A stretch of 64,000 nt of DNA from Streptomyces sp. NBC_01233 (GTDB lineage: Bacteria; Actinomycetota; Actinomycetes; Streptomycetales; Streptomycetaceae). The notes beneath the pieces are model-generated. The model was not told where the DNA came from, searched no databases, and saw only the letters and a list, made by a program, of their open reading frames with translations. Shown here piece after piece: positions 9,391 to 18,310 of this stretch. Every line of letters starts with the position of its first letter. The first letter of the stretch is position 1. A program made the translations under genes and the position numbers. Where the stretch lies: assembly GCF_035989305.1 (NCBI RefSeq), contig NZ_CP108514.1, positions 9,094,501-9,158,500 on the forward strand, written 5' to 3'.

Positions 9391-9667
9391 TCGCGGGCAT
9401 CCACGCGTACGCGCGTCCAAGGCATCCGCCTCGGTCACTTGATCGGGGTGCTGTCGGGGCGCCAGGAGATCGGCAGGATCTCGTGTCTTCGCCGGTTGCT
9501 GTCGGGGCTCCTCGGTTGGGCTGTGCCTCACCGGCTGACGTGACCGGAATCCCCGAACTCCTCTGATCTGCCAGGTTGTCGCATCAGACAGACCGTAAAA
9601 CCGGAACAGGCCACGTCATGCGATCGTCCACTGTGATCCGCGAAGGCCGGACGGCAGACTTCCGGGC
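9391..9667. other. Intergenic, no gene seen
   Basis: 277 nt between the ABC ATPase and the broken MFS gene. I see no convincing coding frame and no long inverted repeat. It should hold the operon's terminator and the promoter for the MFS gene, but neither is obvious. Confidence 0.5.
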
Positions 9668-10901
9668 ATGACCGAGACTCCACAGTCCGCTGACACCGCT
9701 CCCGACGAGGAGAAGTGGCTCACTCCGGGCGTGAAGGGCATCGGCTCAGCCAGCTTTCTGGCCGACGTCGGACACGAGATTCCCAGCGCCCTGTTGCCGT
9801 CGCTACTGACGTCCACCCTCGGCGCCCCCGCAGCAGCCCTCGGCGTGATCGAGGGAATCTCCGACGCCCTGGCGGGAGCCGCCCGCTTCGGTGGCGGCGT
9901 CCTCGCTGACGACCCAGCCCGCCGCCGCAAGGTCGCAGTCGGCGGCTACGCGACCACGGCCGTACTCGGCGCAGCGACCGCCGGAGCGACCGCTGTCTGG
10001 CAGGTCGGTCTCCTCCGTGCGGCCGCCTGGACTGCCCGAGGCCTTCGCGTTCCGGCCCGAAACGCTCTTCTCGCGGACATCGTCCCGGCGAAGACATACG
10101 GGCGGGCCTACGGCTTCGAGCGGATGATGGACAACCTCGGAGCGATCTTCGGACCCATCCTTGCCCTTGCCCTGGTCGCCTGGCTCGGCGTTCAGTGGGC
10201 GATCGGCCTTTCCGCCATCCCCGGCCTTCTCGTCGCGGGTGCGATCATCTACGCGATTCGGAAGACCCCCCGATCCACCAGCCGGGACAAGGCCCCACTC
10301 AAGATCCGCATCAAGCCCGTCCTGAGCGGCGGCCTCGGCAGGCTTCTGGGGGGCGGTCACAGCGTTTGAAGTGGGCAACGTCGCCGCAGCCCTGCTGATT
10401 CTGCGGGCCTGCGACCTGCTCACGGCGGAGCACGGGGCGAAGACCGCGGCGACGATTGCGCTCGGCCTATACACCGCCTACAACGCCGCCACGCTTGCTT
10501 CCGTTCCCGCAGGGCGTCTCTCCGACGGGCTCGGCAGGCGCGGACCCGTCCTCGTCCTGGCCGGAGGAGTCGCCGCGTTTGCACTCTCCTACGGCCTGTT
10601 CACCATCGACGCCACGACGGTGGTGTTCCTCGCGATCGCGTTCGTCTTGGCCGGAGTCGGTACCGGCGCAGTCGAGACCGCCCAGCACTCCGCCGTCGCC
10701 GCCCTCGCCCCCAAGGACCTCCGCGGCTCCGCCTTCGGCATGCTCGCCACCGTCCAGTCCCTCGGCAACCTCGCCGCCAGCACCGTCGCCGGCCTCCTCT
10801 GGACCGCCGTCTCACCCGCCGTTGCCTTCGCCTACCTCACCGCCTGGATGGTGATCGCGCTCGGAGGGCTCCTCCTCGCCGCACGCCCCTCAGGGGCATG
10901 A
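9668..10901 (+). pseudogene. MFS transporter broken by +1 frameshift
   Basis: Two adjacent frames form one 12-helix MFS protein: 9668-10369 carries the N-terminal half ('SASFLADVGHEIPSALLPSL', then 'FGGGVLADDPARRR') and 10371-10901 the C-terminal half ('VPAGRLSDGLGRRGP'). They join if one G is removed from the six-G run at 10348-10353: the frame then reads LLGAVTAFEVGNVAA across the junction. It is either a real inactivating insertion or a homopolymer error. The intact protein would be about 410 aa. Confidence 0.8.
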
Positions 10902-10949
10902 CCTCAGCCCAAAGGCCGCCAGCTCATGATCTTGAAGCCCTGAAGGCCT

Positions 10950-11484
10950 GCTCAACGGCCGGGATGCTGCGGCTTCTCCGGATGCGGGCTGAGCGGCGTT
11001 GACAGCCTTCCCTGGTGGGCGAGCATGAGAAGGTCCGGGGCGAGACTCCGTCCACGGTAGAGCAGACCGGCGCGGCGACGGCCGCCCTGGGTATGTACCG
11101 CGGCAGCAACTCGGCCGAGGAGCACGTGCAGGAGGCTGCCCGTCTGGGCGCGCCGGAGGCGTATCAGGTGCGCCCGGTCAACGCGCTGCTCGGTGAGGTC
11201 CAGGCCGAGGCCGCAATGGCGGATGGCGTGAATCCGCTCTTTCAGCGTCACCAGCGGACTGTTCCCCTCCGCCATCGAACGGAGAACGCCCCCGGCAGGG
11301 GCAGCGCGGACGCATACCACCACAACGAACGGGGTCCGGCCGCCGGTTCCAGCGCGGCCGCCGGATCCGGCGTGAAATCGAGGTCGCAGGGTCCCGCGCA
11401 GACCGGGCAGCACCAGAGCGCCGTACGGACGTCCGCGCGGGCGCCGTCTTCGCAGCAGATGTACCCGGGGAGTGCGTGCGTCAT
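10950..11484 (-). pseudogene. Remnant of threonine-synthase-like PLP enzyme, N-terminal part
   Basis: Reading leftwards from ATG 11484, the frame gives 'GYICCEDGARADVR' and 'CCPVCAGPCDLDF', the N-terminal cysteine-pair region seen in threonine synthase/cysteate synthase-like proteins, then 'RSLWWYASALPLP'. A second frame continues with 'MAEGNSPLVTLKE', resembling the family's GEGNTPLVRL. After about 11210 the similarity fades in scrambled frames. I read it as a decayed 5' part of such a gene; nothing functional is expected. Confidence 0.45.
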
Positions 11485-11699
11485 GTGCGGAGCGCCTTTA
11501 CTCGATCACGGCCGTTGTGTGGCACGGATGTTACGCGTCAGCCTGCCTCTTGTGTGCGTGCCAGAGGTGGGCCAACCTTTCGGTAGCGACCGTTCGTTCG
11601 GGCAAATTGTCATGGGCATGGCTATAGCTATGCCCGTCCGCGCCCTCACAACGGCCCGCAGTACACCGCAACACACCGTCTACGAGGAGGACCCCCCAC

Positions 11700-13277
11700 A
11701 TGTCCGCGAAGCGTCACACCCGCCGGAGAATTGCCGGTATCAGCGCCATGGCCGTCGCGGCCCTCGCGCTCGGCGCGGCCGCCGCGTTACCCGCCGCGGC
11801 AGCCACCCCGGCCGCCCCGCAGGGCGTCATCGAGAACGCCGGCGCCGCCGGCACCGTCTCCGGCAGCTACATCGTGACCCTGAACGACTCTGCCGCCCGC
11901 TCCACCGCCGACAGCGGCAAGGCAGTCGCCAAGCGGTACGGCGCGCGGATCGACCGGACCTACAGCGCCGCCCTCAACGGCTACTCCGTCGAGGTCTCCG
12001 AGGCGCAGGCCAAGAAGCTCGCCGCCGACCCCGCCGTCAAGTCGGTCGTACAGAACCGCGTCTTCACCGTCGACACGACCCAGCCCAACCCGCCCTCCTG
12101 GGGCCTGGACCGGATCGATCAGCAGGCGCTCCCGCTGAACCAGAGCTACACCTACCCGGACAAGGCCGGCGAGGGCGTCACGGCTTACATCATCGACACC
12201 GGCGTCCGCAAGACGCACCAGGACTTCGGCGGCCGAGCCTCCGACGGCTTCGACGCCATCGACAACGACAACACGGCCCAGGACGGCCACGGCCACGGCA
12301 CGCACGTCGCGGGCACCGTCGCGGGCACCTCGTACGGCGTGGCCAAGAAGGCGAAGATCGTCGGCGTCCGAGTGCTCGACAACAACGGCTCCGGCACAAC
12401 CGCGCAGGTCGTCGCGGGCATCGACTGGGTGACCCAGCACGCCGTCAAGCCGGCCGTGGCGAACATGTCGCTGGGCGGCGGCGCGGACTCCGCGCTCGAC
12501 ACCGCCGTGCGCAACTCCATAGCCAGCGGCATCACTTACGGCGTCGCCGCGGGCAACGAGTCCACCAACGCGAGCACCAAGTCCCCGGCGCGCGTGACCG
12601 AGGCCATCACCGTCGGCGCCACGACCAGCACCGACGCCAAGGCGAGCTACTCCAACTACGGCACGGTCCTGGACCTGTTCGCTCCCGGCTCCAGCATCAC
12701 CTCCTCCTGGGGCACCGGCGACACCGCCACGAACACCATCTCGGGCACCTCGATGGCGACCCCGCACGTCGTCGGCGCCGCCGCCCTCTACCTCGCGGCC
12801 AACCCCGCGTCCACCCCGGCCCAGGTCTCCACGGCCCTCGTGAACGCGGCCACGCCGAACGTCGTGACCAGCCCCGGCACCGGATCCCCGAACCGCCTGC
12901 TCAACGTCGGGAACTCCACCACACCGCCGAACCCGGGCACCCGCTTCGAGAACACCGCCGACTACGCGATCAACGACAACGCCACCGTCGAGTCGCCGAT
13001 CACCGTCAGCGGGATCTCCGGCAACGCCCCGGCCACGCTGAGCGTCCCGGTCGACATCAAGCACACCTACGTCGGCGACCTCAGGGTCGACCTCGTCGCC
13101 CCCGACGGCACCGTCTACAACCTGCGCAACCGCACCGGCGGCAGCGCGGACAACATCATCCAGACCTTCACGGTGAACGCCTCGGCCGAGGTCGCCAACG
13201 GCGTCTGGAAGCTCCGGGTCGCGGACCTCGCGAACATCGACACCGGAAAGATCGACTCCTGGGCGCTCCAGTTCTGA
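11700..13277 (+). CDS. Secreted S8 subtilisin-like serine protease with C-terminal P-domain
   Basis: 525 aa. A signal peptide (basic RRRIAG, hydrophobic Ala core, AAA-type cleavage near 36) is followed by an inhibitor I9 propeptide (about 55-125, 'SYIVTLNDSAARS'). The catalytic domain has D166 (IIDTGV), H199 (GHGTHVAG), oxyanion N287 (AAGN) and S352 (GTSMATPHV), the aqualysin/proteinase K arrangement. The last ~120 residues are a proprotein-convertase P-domain ('HTYVGDLRVDLVAPDGTVYN', 'GVWKLRVADLANIDTGKI'). The ATG at 11700 follows a purine-rich site (GAGGAGG). A strong hairpin follows the gene. Confidence 0.95.
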   Translation: MSAKRHTRRRIAGISAMAVAALALGAAAALPAAAATPAAPQGVIENAGAAGTVSGSYIVTLNDSAARSTADSGKAVAKRYGARIDRTYSAALNGYSVEVSEAQAKKLAADPAVKSVVQNRVFTVDTTQPNPPSWGLDRIDQQALPLNQSYTYPDKAGEGVTAYIIDTGVRKTHQDFGGRASDGFDAIDNDNTAQDGHGHGTHVAGTVAGTSYGVAKKAKIVGVRVLDNNGSGTTAQVVAGIDWVTQHAVKPAVANMSLGGGADSALDTAVRNSIASGITYGVAAGNESTNASTKSPARVTEAITVGATTSTDAKASYSNYGTVLDLFAPGSSITSSWGTGDTATNTISGTSMATPHVVGAAALYLAANPASTPAQVSTALVNAATPNVVTSPGTGSPNRLLNVGNSTTPPNPGTRFENTADYAINDNATVESPITVSGISGNAPATLSVPVDIKHTYVGDLRVDLVAPDGTVYNLRNRTGGSADNIIQTFTVNASAEVANGVWKLRVADLANIDTGKIDSWALQF

Positions 13278-13318
13278 GGGGCCGGGACTGAAAGCAGCGG
13301 CTGAGCCGCGATGAACAG

Positions 13319-13350
13319 GCGGGGGCGACCGTTTCGGCGGTCGCCCCCGC
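13319..13350 (+). terminator. Hairpin terminator after the S8 protease gene
   Basis: A perfect 13-bp inverted repeat (GCGGGGGCGACCG and its complement) with a 6-nt loop starts 42 nt after the protease stop. There is no T-tract, which is common for Streptomyces terminators. Confidence 0.8.
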
Positions 13351-13429
13351 TGCGCACGCTTCGCGCATTCGTTCGTGCCGGCCGCCCCTCGCCGCCCCCG
13401 CCGTTCCCCTGTGAGGGAGTACCCGCCCC

Positions 13430-13600
13430 GTGAGCACCCCGCCGAGCCCTCCCTCCGGACCGGGCCACTCCTGGCCCCCGCTGTCCCCGCCGATGGGGTG
13501 GGGCCGCCGGGTACCCGTACAACCAGCAGTAGCCGGCGCTCAACGGCTTCGCGCTCGCCTCACTGCTCGTCGGGGCCTGCCAGGAACCGGGACGGGTAGG
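13430..13600 (+). pseudogene. Remnant of a DUF4190-like membrane protein
   Basis: GTG 13430 opens a Pro/Ser-rich stretch typical of the cytosolic N-terminus of DUF4190 proteins. In a shifted frame 'GYPYNQQ', a TAG stop (13530-13532) and 'PALNGFALASLLVG' follow, which is the start of the first membrane helix of that family. The remainder is missing. One frameshift, one nonsense codon and a 3' deletion make this a remnant. Confidence 0.4.
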
Positions 13601-13622
13601 GGATCGGCGCACCGGCTGTCCG

Positions 13623-13859
13623 CTATCGGCTGGCGTACGGGAGCAGGGCCATCTCCCGGGCGTTCTTGATGGCCAGGGCGAGCTGCCGCTGCTGTTGTGC
13701 GGTGACGCGGGTGACGCGGCGGCTGCGGATCTTGCCCCGGTCGGAGATGAACTTACGGAGCAGGTCGGTGTCCTTGTAGTCGATGTGCGTGATTCCTGCC
13801 GTGTCCAGTGGGTTGGGGCGGGACCTCAGCGGCTTGCTGGGGGAGGGGCGGCGGGCCAT
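13623..13859 (-). CDS. rpsR: 30S ribosomal protein S18, zinc-independent paralogue
   Basis: 78 aa with the S18 core '[17 protein letters not shown]' and '[20 protein letters not shown]'. It lacks the N-terminal cysteine motif of the zinc-binding form, so it is the C-minus type made under zinc limitation. It is the last gene of a minus-strand set L33, L31, CobW-like, S18. It would replace the zinc-containing S18 in the small subunit, releasing zinc (family knowledge). Confidence 0.93.
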   Translation of the reverse strand: MARRPSPSKPLRSRPNPLDTAGITHIDYKDTDLLRKFISDRGKIRSRRVTRVTAQQQRQLALAIKNAREMALLPYASR

Positions 13860-13910
13860 CGGTGTTCCTCAGGGGTGTGGGGTGTGGGTGTCGGGGTGTG
13901 GGCCAGGCGG

Positions 13911-15053
13911 TCAGGAGACGTGGTCGAGCAACGGAGCGAACGCGGCGCGGAGTTGTTTCCATGCCTCCCGCCCTGCCGTGTACTCGGCTTCGGTCAGGAG
14001 GCAGGAATCCAGGAGCTGTTCGATCCCTTCGCGGTCGAGGCCCGGCGAGGTGAAGACCAGGTGCTGGCAGCAGTCGCCGTGCTCGGGATGCCAGTCGAGG
14101 GCAGCCGCGGCCTGACGCATGGCGGGGACCAGTTCCCAGGCGGCGTCGGGGAGCGAGGCCAGCCAGGGGCCGGCGTTCTCCACGCACAGCGCGCCACCGG
14201 CCGCGTCCCAGGCGAGGAGGGTGTCGGGGCGGTCGGCGAGCCAGAACCGGCCGCGGCTGCGGGCTGCGGCGCAGGTCAGGTCTTCCAGGGCTTCGTAGAG
14301 CCGCTCGGGGTGGAACGGCCTGCGGCGCTGCCAGACGAGCGTGGCCACTCCGGCCTCGTCGGCCTCCTGGGGGAGCAGTGCACAGGCGGGGTGCTGGGCG
14401 GCGGCGGCAGTCTCCACGTCGAAGCCGGCGAAGGCCAGGCGAGTGAGTTCGCTGGAGCCGGTGGGCACCTGGCGAGCCGTCGGGTGCAGTTGGGCGAGCA
14501 GGGCGTGGTCCTCGTTGTCGGCCTCCTCGCTGTCGGCGATCGCGAGGACCGGCGCGTATTCCAGCTGGCGGGCCCAGGTGTCCCCGACGGTGCGCTGGTC
14601 GGTGGCCGCTGCGGCGAGTCCGGCCTCGCTGAGATCGTCCCCGTTGCCGAGACAGGGGAGGACGAGCGCGGGGTCGACGGCGGTGATCACGTTGGTGAGT
14701 TCCAGTACGTCACCGGCGTGGGCGGCGACGACCTCGGCCATCGCCCTGGGTTCGACCGAGTCCCAGAGTTCCACCACGGCCAGGCGGGTCAGCCCGCTCG
14801 CGGCCAGCCGCTCCAGTTCCGGGACGAGGTCCTCGCGCAGTGCGCAGCAGGCGCAGTCGTTGACCAGGGGAGTTTCGCCGGTGGATACCTCACCCCCGGA
14901 ATCGCGCAGTGTGCGGTGGACGTTGCCGCCGGCAGCCGAGGACAGATCGTGGTGCAGGGCAATACTCCCCGGCACCGCGCGGAGCAGGTGCTCGACGGTC
15001 TCCTTGCGCGCGTCGGCGTGCATGCCGCCGACGATCACGACGGGAAGGGTCAC
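13911..15053 (-). CDS. CobW/COG0523-family protein lacking a canonical P-loop
   Basis: 380 aa related to CobW GTPases. The metal-associated CxCC motif is kept ([11 protein letters not shown], about residue 66) and the C-terminal CobW_C part is recognisable ('[19 protein letters not shown]', 'CCQHLVFTS'). The N-terminus reads [15 protein letters not shown] where GTPases have GxxGxGKT, so GTP binding is doubtful. The ATG overlaps the L31 stop by 4 nt, which ties it to zinc starvation. It may act as a metal carrier or partner of the intact CobW at 15646-16830 (inference). Confidence 0.85.
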   Translation of the reverse strand: MTLPVVIVGGMHADARKETVEHLLRAVPGSIALHHDLSSAAGGNVHRTLRDSGGEVSTGETPLVNDCACCALREDLVPELERLAASGLTRLAVVELWDSVEPRAMAEVVAAHAGDVLELTNVITAVDPALVLPCLGNGDDLSEAGLAAAATDQRTVGDTWARQLEYAPVLAIADSEEADNEDHALLAQLHPTARQVPTGSSELTRLAFAGFDVETAAAAQHPACALLPQEADEAGVATLVWQRRRPFHPERLYEALEDLTCAAARSRGRFWLADRPDTLLAWDAAGGALCVENAGPWLASLPDAAWELVPAMRQAAAALDWHPEHGDCCQHLVFTSPGLDREGIEQLLDSCLLTEAEYTAGREAWKQLRAAFAPLLDHVS

Positions 15054-15298
15054 TTACGACCTCCGTAGCGGCGTTCGAAGCGTTCGACGCGGCCGGCGGT
15101 GTCCAGGACACGGGCGGTGCCGGTGTAGAAGGGGTGGCTCTGCGAGGAGATCTCGACGTCGATGACCGGGTAGGTGTGGCCGTCCTCCCACTCGACCGTC
15201 TTCTCGCTGGTGGCGGTCGAGCGGGTGAGGAAGGCGAAGTCGGCGGCCTTGTCGCGGAAGACGACGGGGCCGTAGGCAGGGTGGATTCCAGGCTTCAT
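15050..15298 (-). CDS. rpmE2: 50S ribosomal protein L31 type B (zinc-free)
   Basis: 82 aa. It starts [14 protein letters not shown] and contains '[20 protein letters not shown]', the type B signature. It has no CxxC zinc ligands. It follows L33 with a 29-nt gap and overlaps the CobW-like gene, so it belongs to the Zur-controlled transcript starting near 15500. Confidence 0.95.
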   Translation of the reverse strand: MKPGIHPAYGPVVFRDKAADFAFLTRSTATSEKTVEWEDGHTYPVIDVEISSQSHPFYTGTARVLDTAGRVERFERRYGGRK

Positions 15299-15327
15299 GG
15301 GGTGGCTCTCTCTGGGGGAGGGGGAGG

Positions 15328-15492
15328 TCAGCGCTCTTCGCGGAAGTCGACGTGCCGGCGGACCACCGGGTCGAACTTGCGGAGCACCATGCGGTCGGGG
15401 TCGTTACGCCGGTTCTTGCGGGTGACGTAGGTGTAGCCGGTGCCGGCGGTGGAGCGGAGCTTGATGATCGGTCGTACTTCGTTGCGTGCCAT
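15328..15492 (-). CDS. rpmG: 50S ribosomal protein L33, zinc-free paralogue
   Basis: 54 aa starting [15 protein letters not shown], with '[17 protein letters not shown]' and no cysteine pairs, unlike the zinc form. An ATG exists 18 nt upstream, but the MARNEV start matches the family and leaves the Zur-box-like site (15508-15527) in the promoter. It leads the L33-L31-CobW-S18 transcript. Confidence 0.95.
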   Translation of the reverse strand: MARNEVRPIIKLRSTAGTGYTYVTRKNRRNDPDRMVLRKFDPVVRRHVDFREER

Positions 15493-15507
15493 GGCGCCAG
15501 TATATGG

Positions 15508-15527
15508 CAATGGGAATCGTTTTCAAT
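15508..15527 (-). promoter_or_regulatory. Zur box upstream of rpmG
   Basis: On the minus strand the site reads TTGAAAACGATTCCCATTG, close to the actinobacterial Zur consensus (TGAAAATGATTTTCA-like imperfect palindrome). It lies 16 nt before the L33 start codon, where bound Zur would block transcription until zinc falls. Confidence 0.8.
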
Positions 15528-15540
15528 AACTGCGTGTGTG

Positions 15541-15574
15541 GGGCCCCGCCTTCCCCGAGAGGAGGGCGGGGCCC
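15541..15574 (-). terminator. Hairpin downstream of the CobW GTPase gene
   Basis: A 10-bp perfect inverted repeat (GGGCCCCGCC / GGCGGGGCCC) with a 14-nt loop, lying between the two minus-strand transcripts. It backs up the stronger hairpin at 15598-15640. Confidence 0.6.
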
Positions 15575-15597
15575 ACGCGTGCTGTGTCCCCGGAAAG

Positions 15598-15640
15598 CCG
15601 GGCCGGACGGTGCCGTGGCTGCGACCACCGTCCGGCCCGG
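15598..15640 (-). terminator. Strong hairpin terminator of the L32-CobW transcript
   Basis: A 14-bp perfect inverted repeat (CCGGGCCGGACGGT and its complement) with a 15-nt loop begins 5 nt after the CobW stop on the minus strand. Confidence 0.8.
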
Positions 15641-15645
15641 AGTCT

Positions 15646-16830
15646 TCAGGCCGCCGCGACTTTGGCTTGGCCGTGTTCGTGCTCGCAGGCATCGTCGATT
15701 CCGTACGTCTCCCAGTCCGGGAAGTCGTCCGTGGCTGGCACGGCCTCGCCCGGGTCGAGCAGGCAGGCGTCGAGGGCCGCCCGCAGCGCCTCGGCGCGAA
15801 GGTCCGTGCCGATGAAGACGAGTTCCTGGCCCTGCATCGCGTCCGGCCTGCGGGCGCCCGAGGGTTCGAAGCGGGCCACTGCGCAGGCCTGTGACCACAA
15901 GCCGGTCACCCGGGGGCGGCTGGCGAGCCAGAAGAAGCCCTTGGATCGCAGGATCTGCCCGAACGTTCCGCTGTCGAGGCCCTTGGTGACGAAGGTCCAC
16001 AGCCGGCCCGGGTGGAAGGGGAGGCCGGAGCGGTAGACCAGCGACGAGATGCCGTACTCCTCGGTCTCCGGCACGTGGTCGCCGTTGAGCTCCTTGACCC
16101 AGCCCGGAGCCTGCTGTGCTTTCTCGACATCGAACAGGCCGGTGCCCAGCACCTGTTCGAGTGTGACCTGCCCGCGCACGGCGGGCACGATCCGGGCCTC
16201 GGGATTGAGGCGGGCGAGCGTGGCGCGCAGCCGGGCCACGTCCGGTGTCCCGACGAGGTCGAGCTTGTTGAGGACGATGACGTCGGCGAACTCGATCTGG
16301 TCCATGAGCAGATCGCTGACCGTGCGCTCGTCGTCCTCGTACTGGTCGAGCCCGCGTGCCACGAGTTCGTCGCCGCCTGCGAGTTCGGGCAGGAAGTTCG
16401 CGGCGTCGACGACAGTGACCATGGTGTCGAGGTGGGCGAGGTCGCCCAAGGTGGCGCCGTCGTCCCGGGGGAAGGAGAAGGTGGCGGCCACGGGCATCGG
16501 TTCGGAGATGCCGCTGGACTCGATGAGGAGGTAGTCGAAGCGCCCCTCGCGCGCCAGCCGGTCGACCTCTTCCAGGAGGTCGTCGCGCAGGGTGCAGCAG
16601 ATGCACCCGTTGGTCATCTCGACGAGCCGCTCCTCGGTGCGGGAGAGGGCCGCCTCACCGCCGCGGACGAGCGCCGCGTCGATGTTGACCTCGCTCATGT
16701 CGTTGACGATCACGGCGACTCGGAGGCCCTCGCGGTTGCCGAGCACGTGATTGAGCAGCGTGGTCTTTCCGGCTCCGAGGAAGCCGGAGAGGACGGTGAC
16801 GGGCAGTCGGGCGGGCGGCGTACCGGTCAT
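15646..16830 (-). CDS. CobW/COG0523-family GTP-binding protein (zinc-related)
   Basis: 394 aa. P-loop [15 protein letters not shown] at residues 15-29, the metal-binding GCxCC motif ([16 protein letters not shown]), a Walker B-like region ('[15 protein letters not shown]') and NKLD for guanine, then a C-terminal CobW_C domain ('[14 protein letters not shown]'). The ATG at 16830 gives the expected N-terminus 10 residues before the P-loop; the longer frame overlaps L32. L32 ends 6 nt upstream. The family supplies metal to target proteins when metal is scarce; the neighbours point to zinc. Confidence 0.92.
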   Translation of the reverse strand: MTGTPPARLPVTVLSGFLGAGKTTLLNHVLGNREGLRVAVIVNDMSEVNIDAALVRGGEAALSRTEERLVEMTNGCICCTLRDDLLEEVDRLAREGRFDYLLIESSGISEPMPVAATFSFPRDDGATLGDLAHLDTMVTVVDAANFLPELAGGDELVARGLDQYEDDERTVSDLLMDQIEFADVIVLNKLDLVGTPDVARLRATLARLNPEARIVPAVRGQVTLEQVLGTGLFDVEKAQQAPGWVKELNGDHVPETEEYGISSLVYRSGLPFHPGRLWTFVTKGLDSGTFGQILRSKGFFWLASRPRVTGLWSQACAVARFEPSGARRPDAMQGQELVFIGTDLRAEALRAALDACLLDPGEAVPATDDFPDWETYGIDDACEHEHGQAKVAAA

Positions 16831-16835
16831 CCGGC

Positions 16836-17006
16836 TCAGCCTTCGGGATGCAGCAAGCCGCGTTCGTACGCCTTCACCAGGCGCTGCGGGACCTGGTAGA
16901 CGGAGCCGTCGACCGTGATCGGGACAAGCTGAGGCGTGGTGGCCTTCCACTGGGCGCGGCGGTGGCGGGTGTTGCTGCGGGACATCTTCCGCTTGGGGAC
17001 GGCCAT
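16836..17006 (-). CDS. rpmF: 50S ribosomal protein L32, zinc-free paralogue
   Basis: 56 aa beginning [21 protein letters not shown], the invariant L32 N-terminus, and ending '[19 protein letters not shown]'. The two cysteine pairs of the zinc form are absent. It is first gene of a two-gene unit with the CobW GTPase. A candidate Zur site lies about 45 nt upstream. Confidence 0.95.
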   Translation of the reverse strand: MAVPKRKMSRSNTRHRRAQWKATTPQLVPITVDGSVYQVPQRLVKAYERGLLHPEG

Positions 17007-17017
17007 TTGGATCTCCT

Positions 17018-17200
17018 GTGAGGTGTCGAACGTACCCGGTGAGCCTATATGAAAACGACGACCATTTTCAATTCGTCGGGATGTGTGGGCCGCATCCTCA
17101 TTGGGCCGCTGCAATCGCGGCCAAGCACAACTTCGTGGGAATCGCCCACACCGTGGAGGTCGTCGGTACGTGCGCCGACTGTGCGACCTCCCCTGCCTGA
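17018..17200 (+). pseudogene. C-terminal remnant of a Zur/Fur-family regulator
   Basis: The frame ends with '[25 protein letters not shown]', shown here in part: [19 protein letters not shown] is the typical end of Zur proteins (HGFVxxxHTVEIxGTCxxC, including the structural CxxC). No winged-helix DNA-binding domain precedes it and the frame opens only at 17018. It is a 3' fragment that overlaps the promoter of rpmF. Confidence 0.55.
17049..17072 (-). promoter_or_regulatory. Candidate Zur box upstream of rpmF
   Basis: TGAAAAC-N7-ATTTTCA-type inverted repeat; on the minus strand it contains TTGAAAATGG. It resembles the other two Zur sites but has longer spacing, so the exact register is uncertain. 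It sits 43 nt before the L32 start. Confidence 0.55.
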
Positions 17201-17389
17201 AGCGGCCGGTCTGCTGGCATCGCCGGTGCGCGGGTGAAATCCGCCGTTGCGCCCGCTGCCCACTCGTATGAACGAGCGTGCGGCATGGCGCTGCTCGACT
17301 CATGCTCCCTGCGGGCTCAGAGTCGGTGCAGGAGGCCGGGAGCTGCCCTGCAGGTCCAGATCGTGCCTGACGGCTTTGGCCTACGCGGG

Positions 17390-17424
17390 CCGCGGCACCC
17401 CACCGAACCTGTGGGGTGCCGCGG
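17390..17424 (-). terminator. Hairpin terminator after rpsN
   Basis: A perfect 14-bp inverted repeat (CCGCGGCACCCCAC and complement) with a 7-nt loop, starting 22 nt after the S14 stop on the minus strand. The rest of 17201-17446 shows no gene. Confidence 0.8.
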
Positions 17425-17446
17425 CCGCGATGTCATCCGGCTTCGT

Positions 17447-17752
17447 TCACCAGGAGGACTTCGTCACTCCCGGCAGGAAGCCGGCATGCGCCTGCTGTCG
17501 AGTTCGGACCCGGGAGAGTCCGAACTTGCGAAGGTAGCCGCGCGGGCGACCGTCCACGCTGTCGCGGTTGCGCACCCGTGTGGCGCTCGCGTTGCGGGGC
17601 TGCCGCCGCAACTCGGTGAGCGCGGCCCGCCGTTCGGCGTCAGTGGACGAAGGACGGCTGATGGTCGCCTTCAGCTCGGCTCGGCAGGCCGCGTACCGCT
17701 CGACGATCGCCTTGCGCTTCTCGTTCTGTGCGATCTTGCTCTTCTTCGCCAT
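17447..17752 (-). CDS. rpsN: 30S ribosomal protein S14, zinc-free paralogue
   Basis: 101 aa with '[14 protein letters not shown]', '[20 protein letters not shown]' and the end '[20 protein letters not shown]'. This is the long S14 without the CxxC...CxxC of the short zinc form. Its ATG overlaps the L28 stop in a TGATG junction, so the two are translationally coupled. Confidence 0.95.
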   Translation of the reverse strand: MAKKSKIAQNEKRKAIVERYAACRAELKATISRPSSTDAERRAALTELRRQPRNASATRVRNRDSVDGRPRGYLRKFGLSRVRTRQQAHAGFLPGVTKSSW

Positions 17753-17988
17753 CAGACCTTCCCTCCCCGCGCCCGGATCCGGGCCACGGCCGCCTCGATG
17801 TCGATCGCGTCCACCGTCTTGATCGCCTTGGTGCTCAAGGTGAGGCGGACGTTGCGGCCCTCGCTGGGCAGCCAGTAGCGCTTGCTCTGAATGTTCGGGT
17901 CGAAGCGGCGAGACGTGCGCCGGTGCGAGTGGGAGATGCTGTTGCCGAACCCGGGCTTGGCGCCGGTCAGTTGGCAGTGGGCGGACAT
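17752..17988 (-). CDS. rpmB: 50S ribosomal protein L28, zinc-free paralogue
   Basis: 78 aa: [16 protein letters not shown], then '[20 protein letters not shown]' and '[19 protein letters not shown]'. The zinc form has CxxC where this has CQLTG. The start at 17988 matches the family N-terminus; 19 extra upstream codons in frame overlap the leader. It leads the L28-S14 transcript below a Zur site. Confidence 0.95.
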   Translation of the reverse strand: MSAHCQLTGAKPGFGNSISHSHRRTSRRFDPNIQSKRYWLPSEGRNVRLTLSTKAIKTVDAIDIEAAVARIRARGGKV

Positions 17989-18025
17989 GACGTTACCTGC
18001 CTCTCTCTGCAACATCCCCATATTA

Positions 18026-18044
18026 GGAATGGAAACCATTCTCA
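18026..18044 (-). promoter_or_regulatory. Zur box upstream of rpmB
   Basis: The minus strand reads ATGAGAATGGTTTCCATTC, an imperfect palindrome matching the other Zur sites in this cluster, 38 nt before the L28 start. Confidence 0.75.
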
Positions 18045-18070
18045 TATACTAGCTTCTGGTTTCACTGGCG

Positions 18071-18202
18071 TCACTCGCAAGAAGCGCCGCGACGGCCCCG
18101 TCGCTCATCCCTGCGTCGTGGGCACTTCGACCAGCGGGACTGGGCGTGCTCGCAGTCCTTGTAGAAGGTGCCCATGCCGTGGGCGAGCGACTTCGTTGCC
18201 AT
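18071..18202 (-). pseudogene. N-terminal remnant of a Streptomyces phage-type integrase
   Basis: A 43-codon frame from ATG 18202 begins MATKSLAHGMGTFYKDCEH and continues 'SRWSKCP', the N-terminal zinc-finger-like start of tyrosine integrases from streptomycete integrative elements. It then runs into unrelated residues and stops; the catalytic domain is missing. It is an old integration or excision scar. Confidence 0.55.
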
Positions 18203-18230
18203 GCGGTGCGGGACTCCTGGGGCGCCAATG

Positions 18231-18247
18231 CTGACCTTTTGCTGACG
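18231..18247 (+). promoter_or_regulatory. Pair of 11-bp-phased CTGACN repeats
   Basis: CTGACC (18231) and CTGACG (18242) start exactly 11 bp apart. A related block, ACCAATGCTGACC plus CTGACT, occurs at 18619-18640, also with 11-bp phasing. They resemble the repeats in front of the ion transporters further on; what they control here is unclear. Confidence 0.4.
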
Positions 18248-18310
18248 CAGGAGGGTCCAATATGTTCCTGACCTGCACGAAGACGGATATCTCGTGTTAC
18301 GTTCCGGAAC

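Noticed and set aside
11015..13291. 758-codon plus-strand frame across the protease
   Set aside because: It is an out-of-frame shadow of the S8 protease; no domains.
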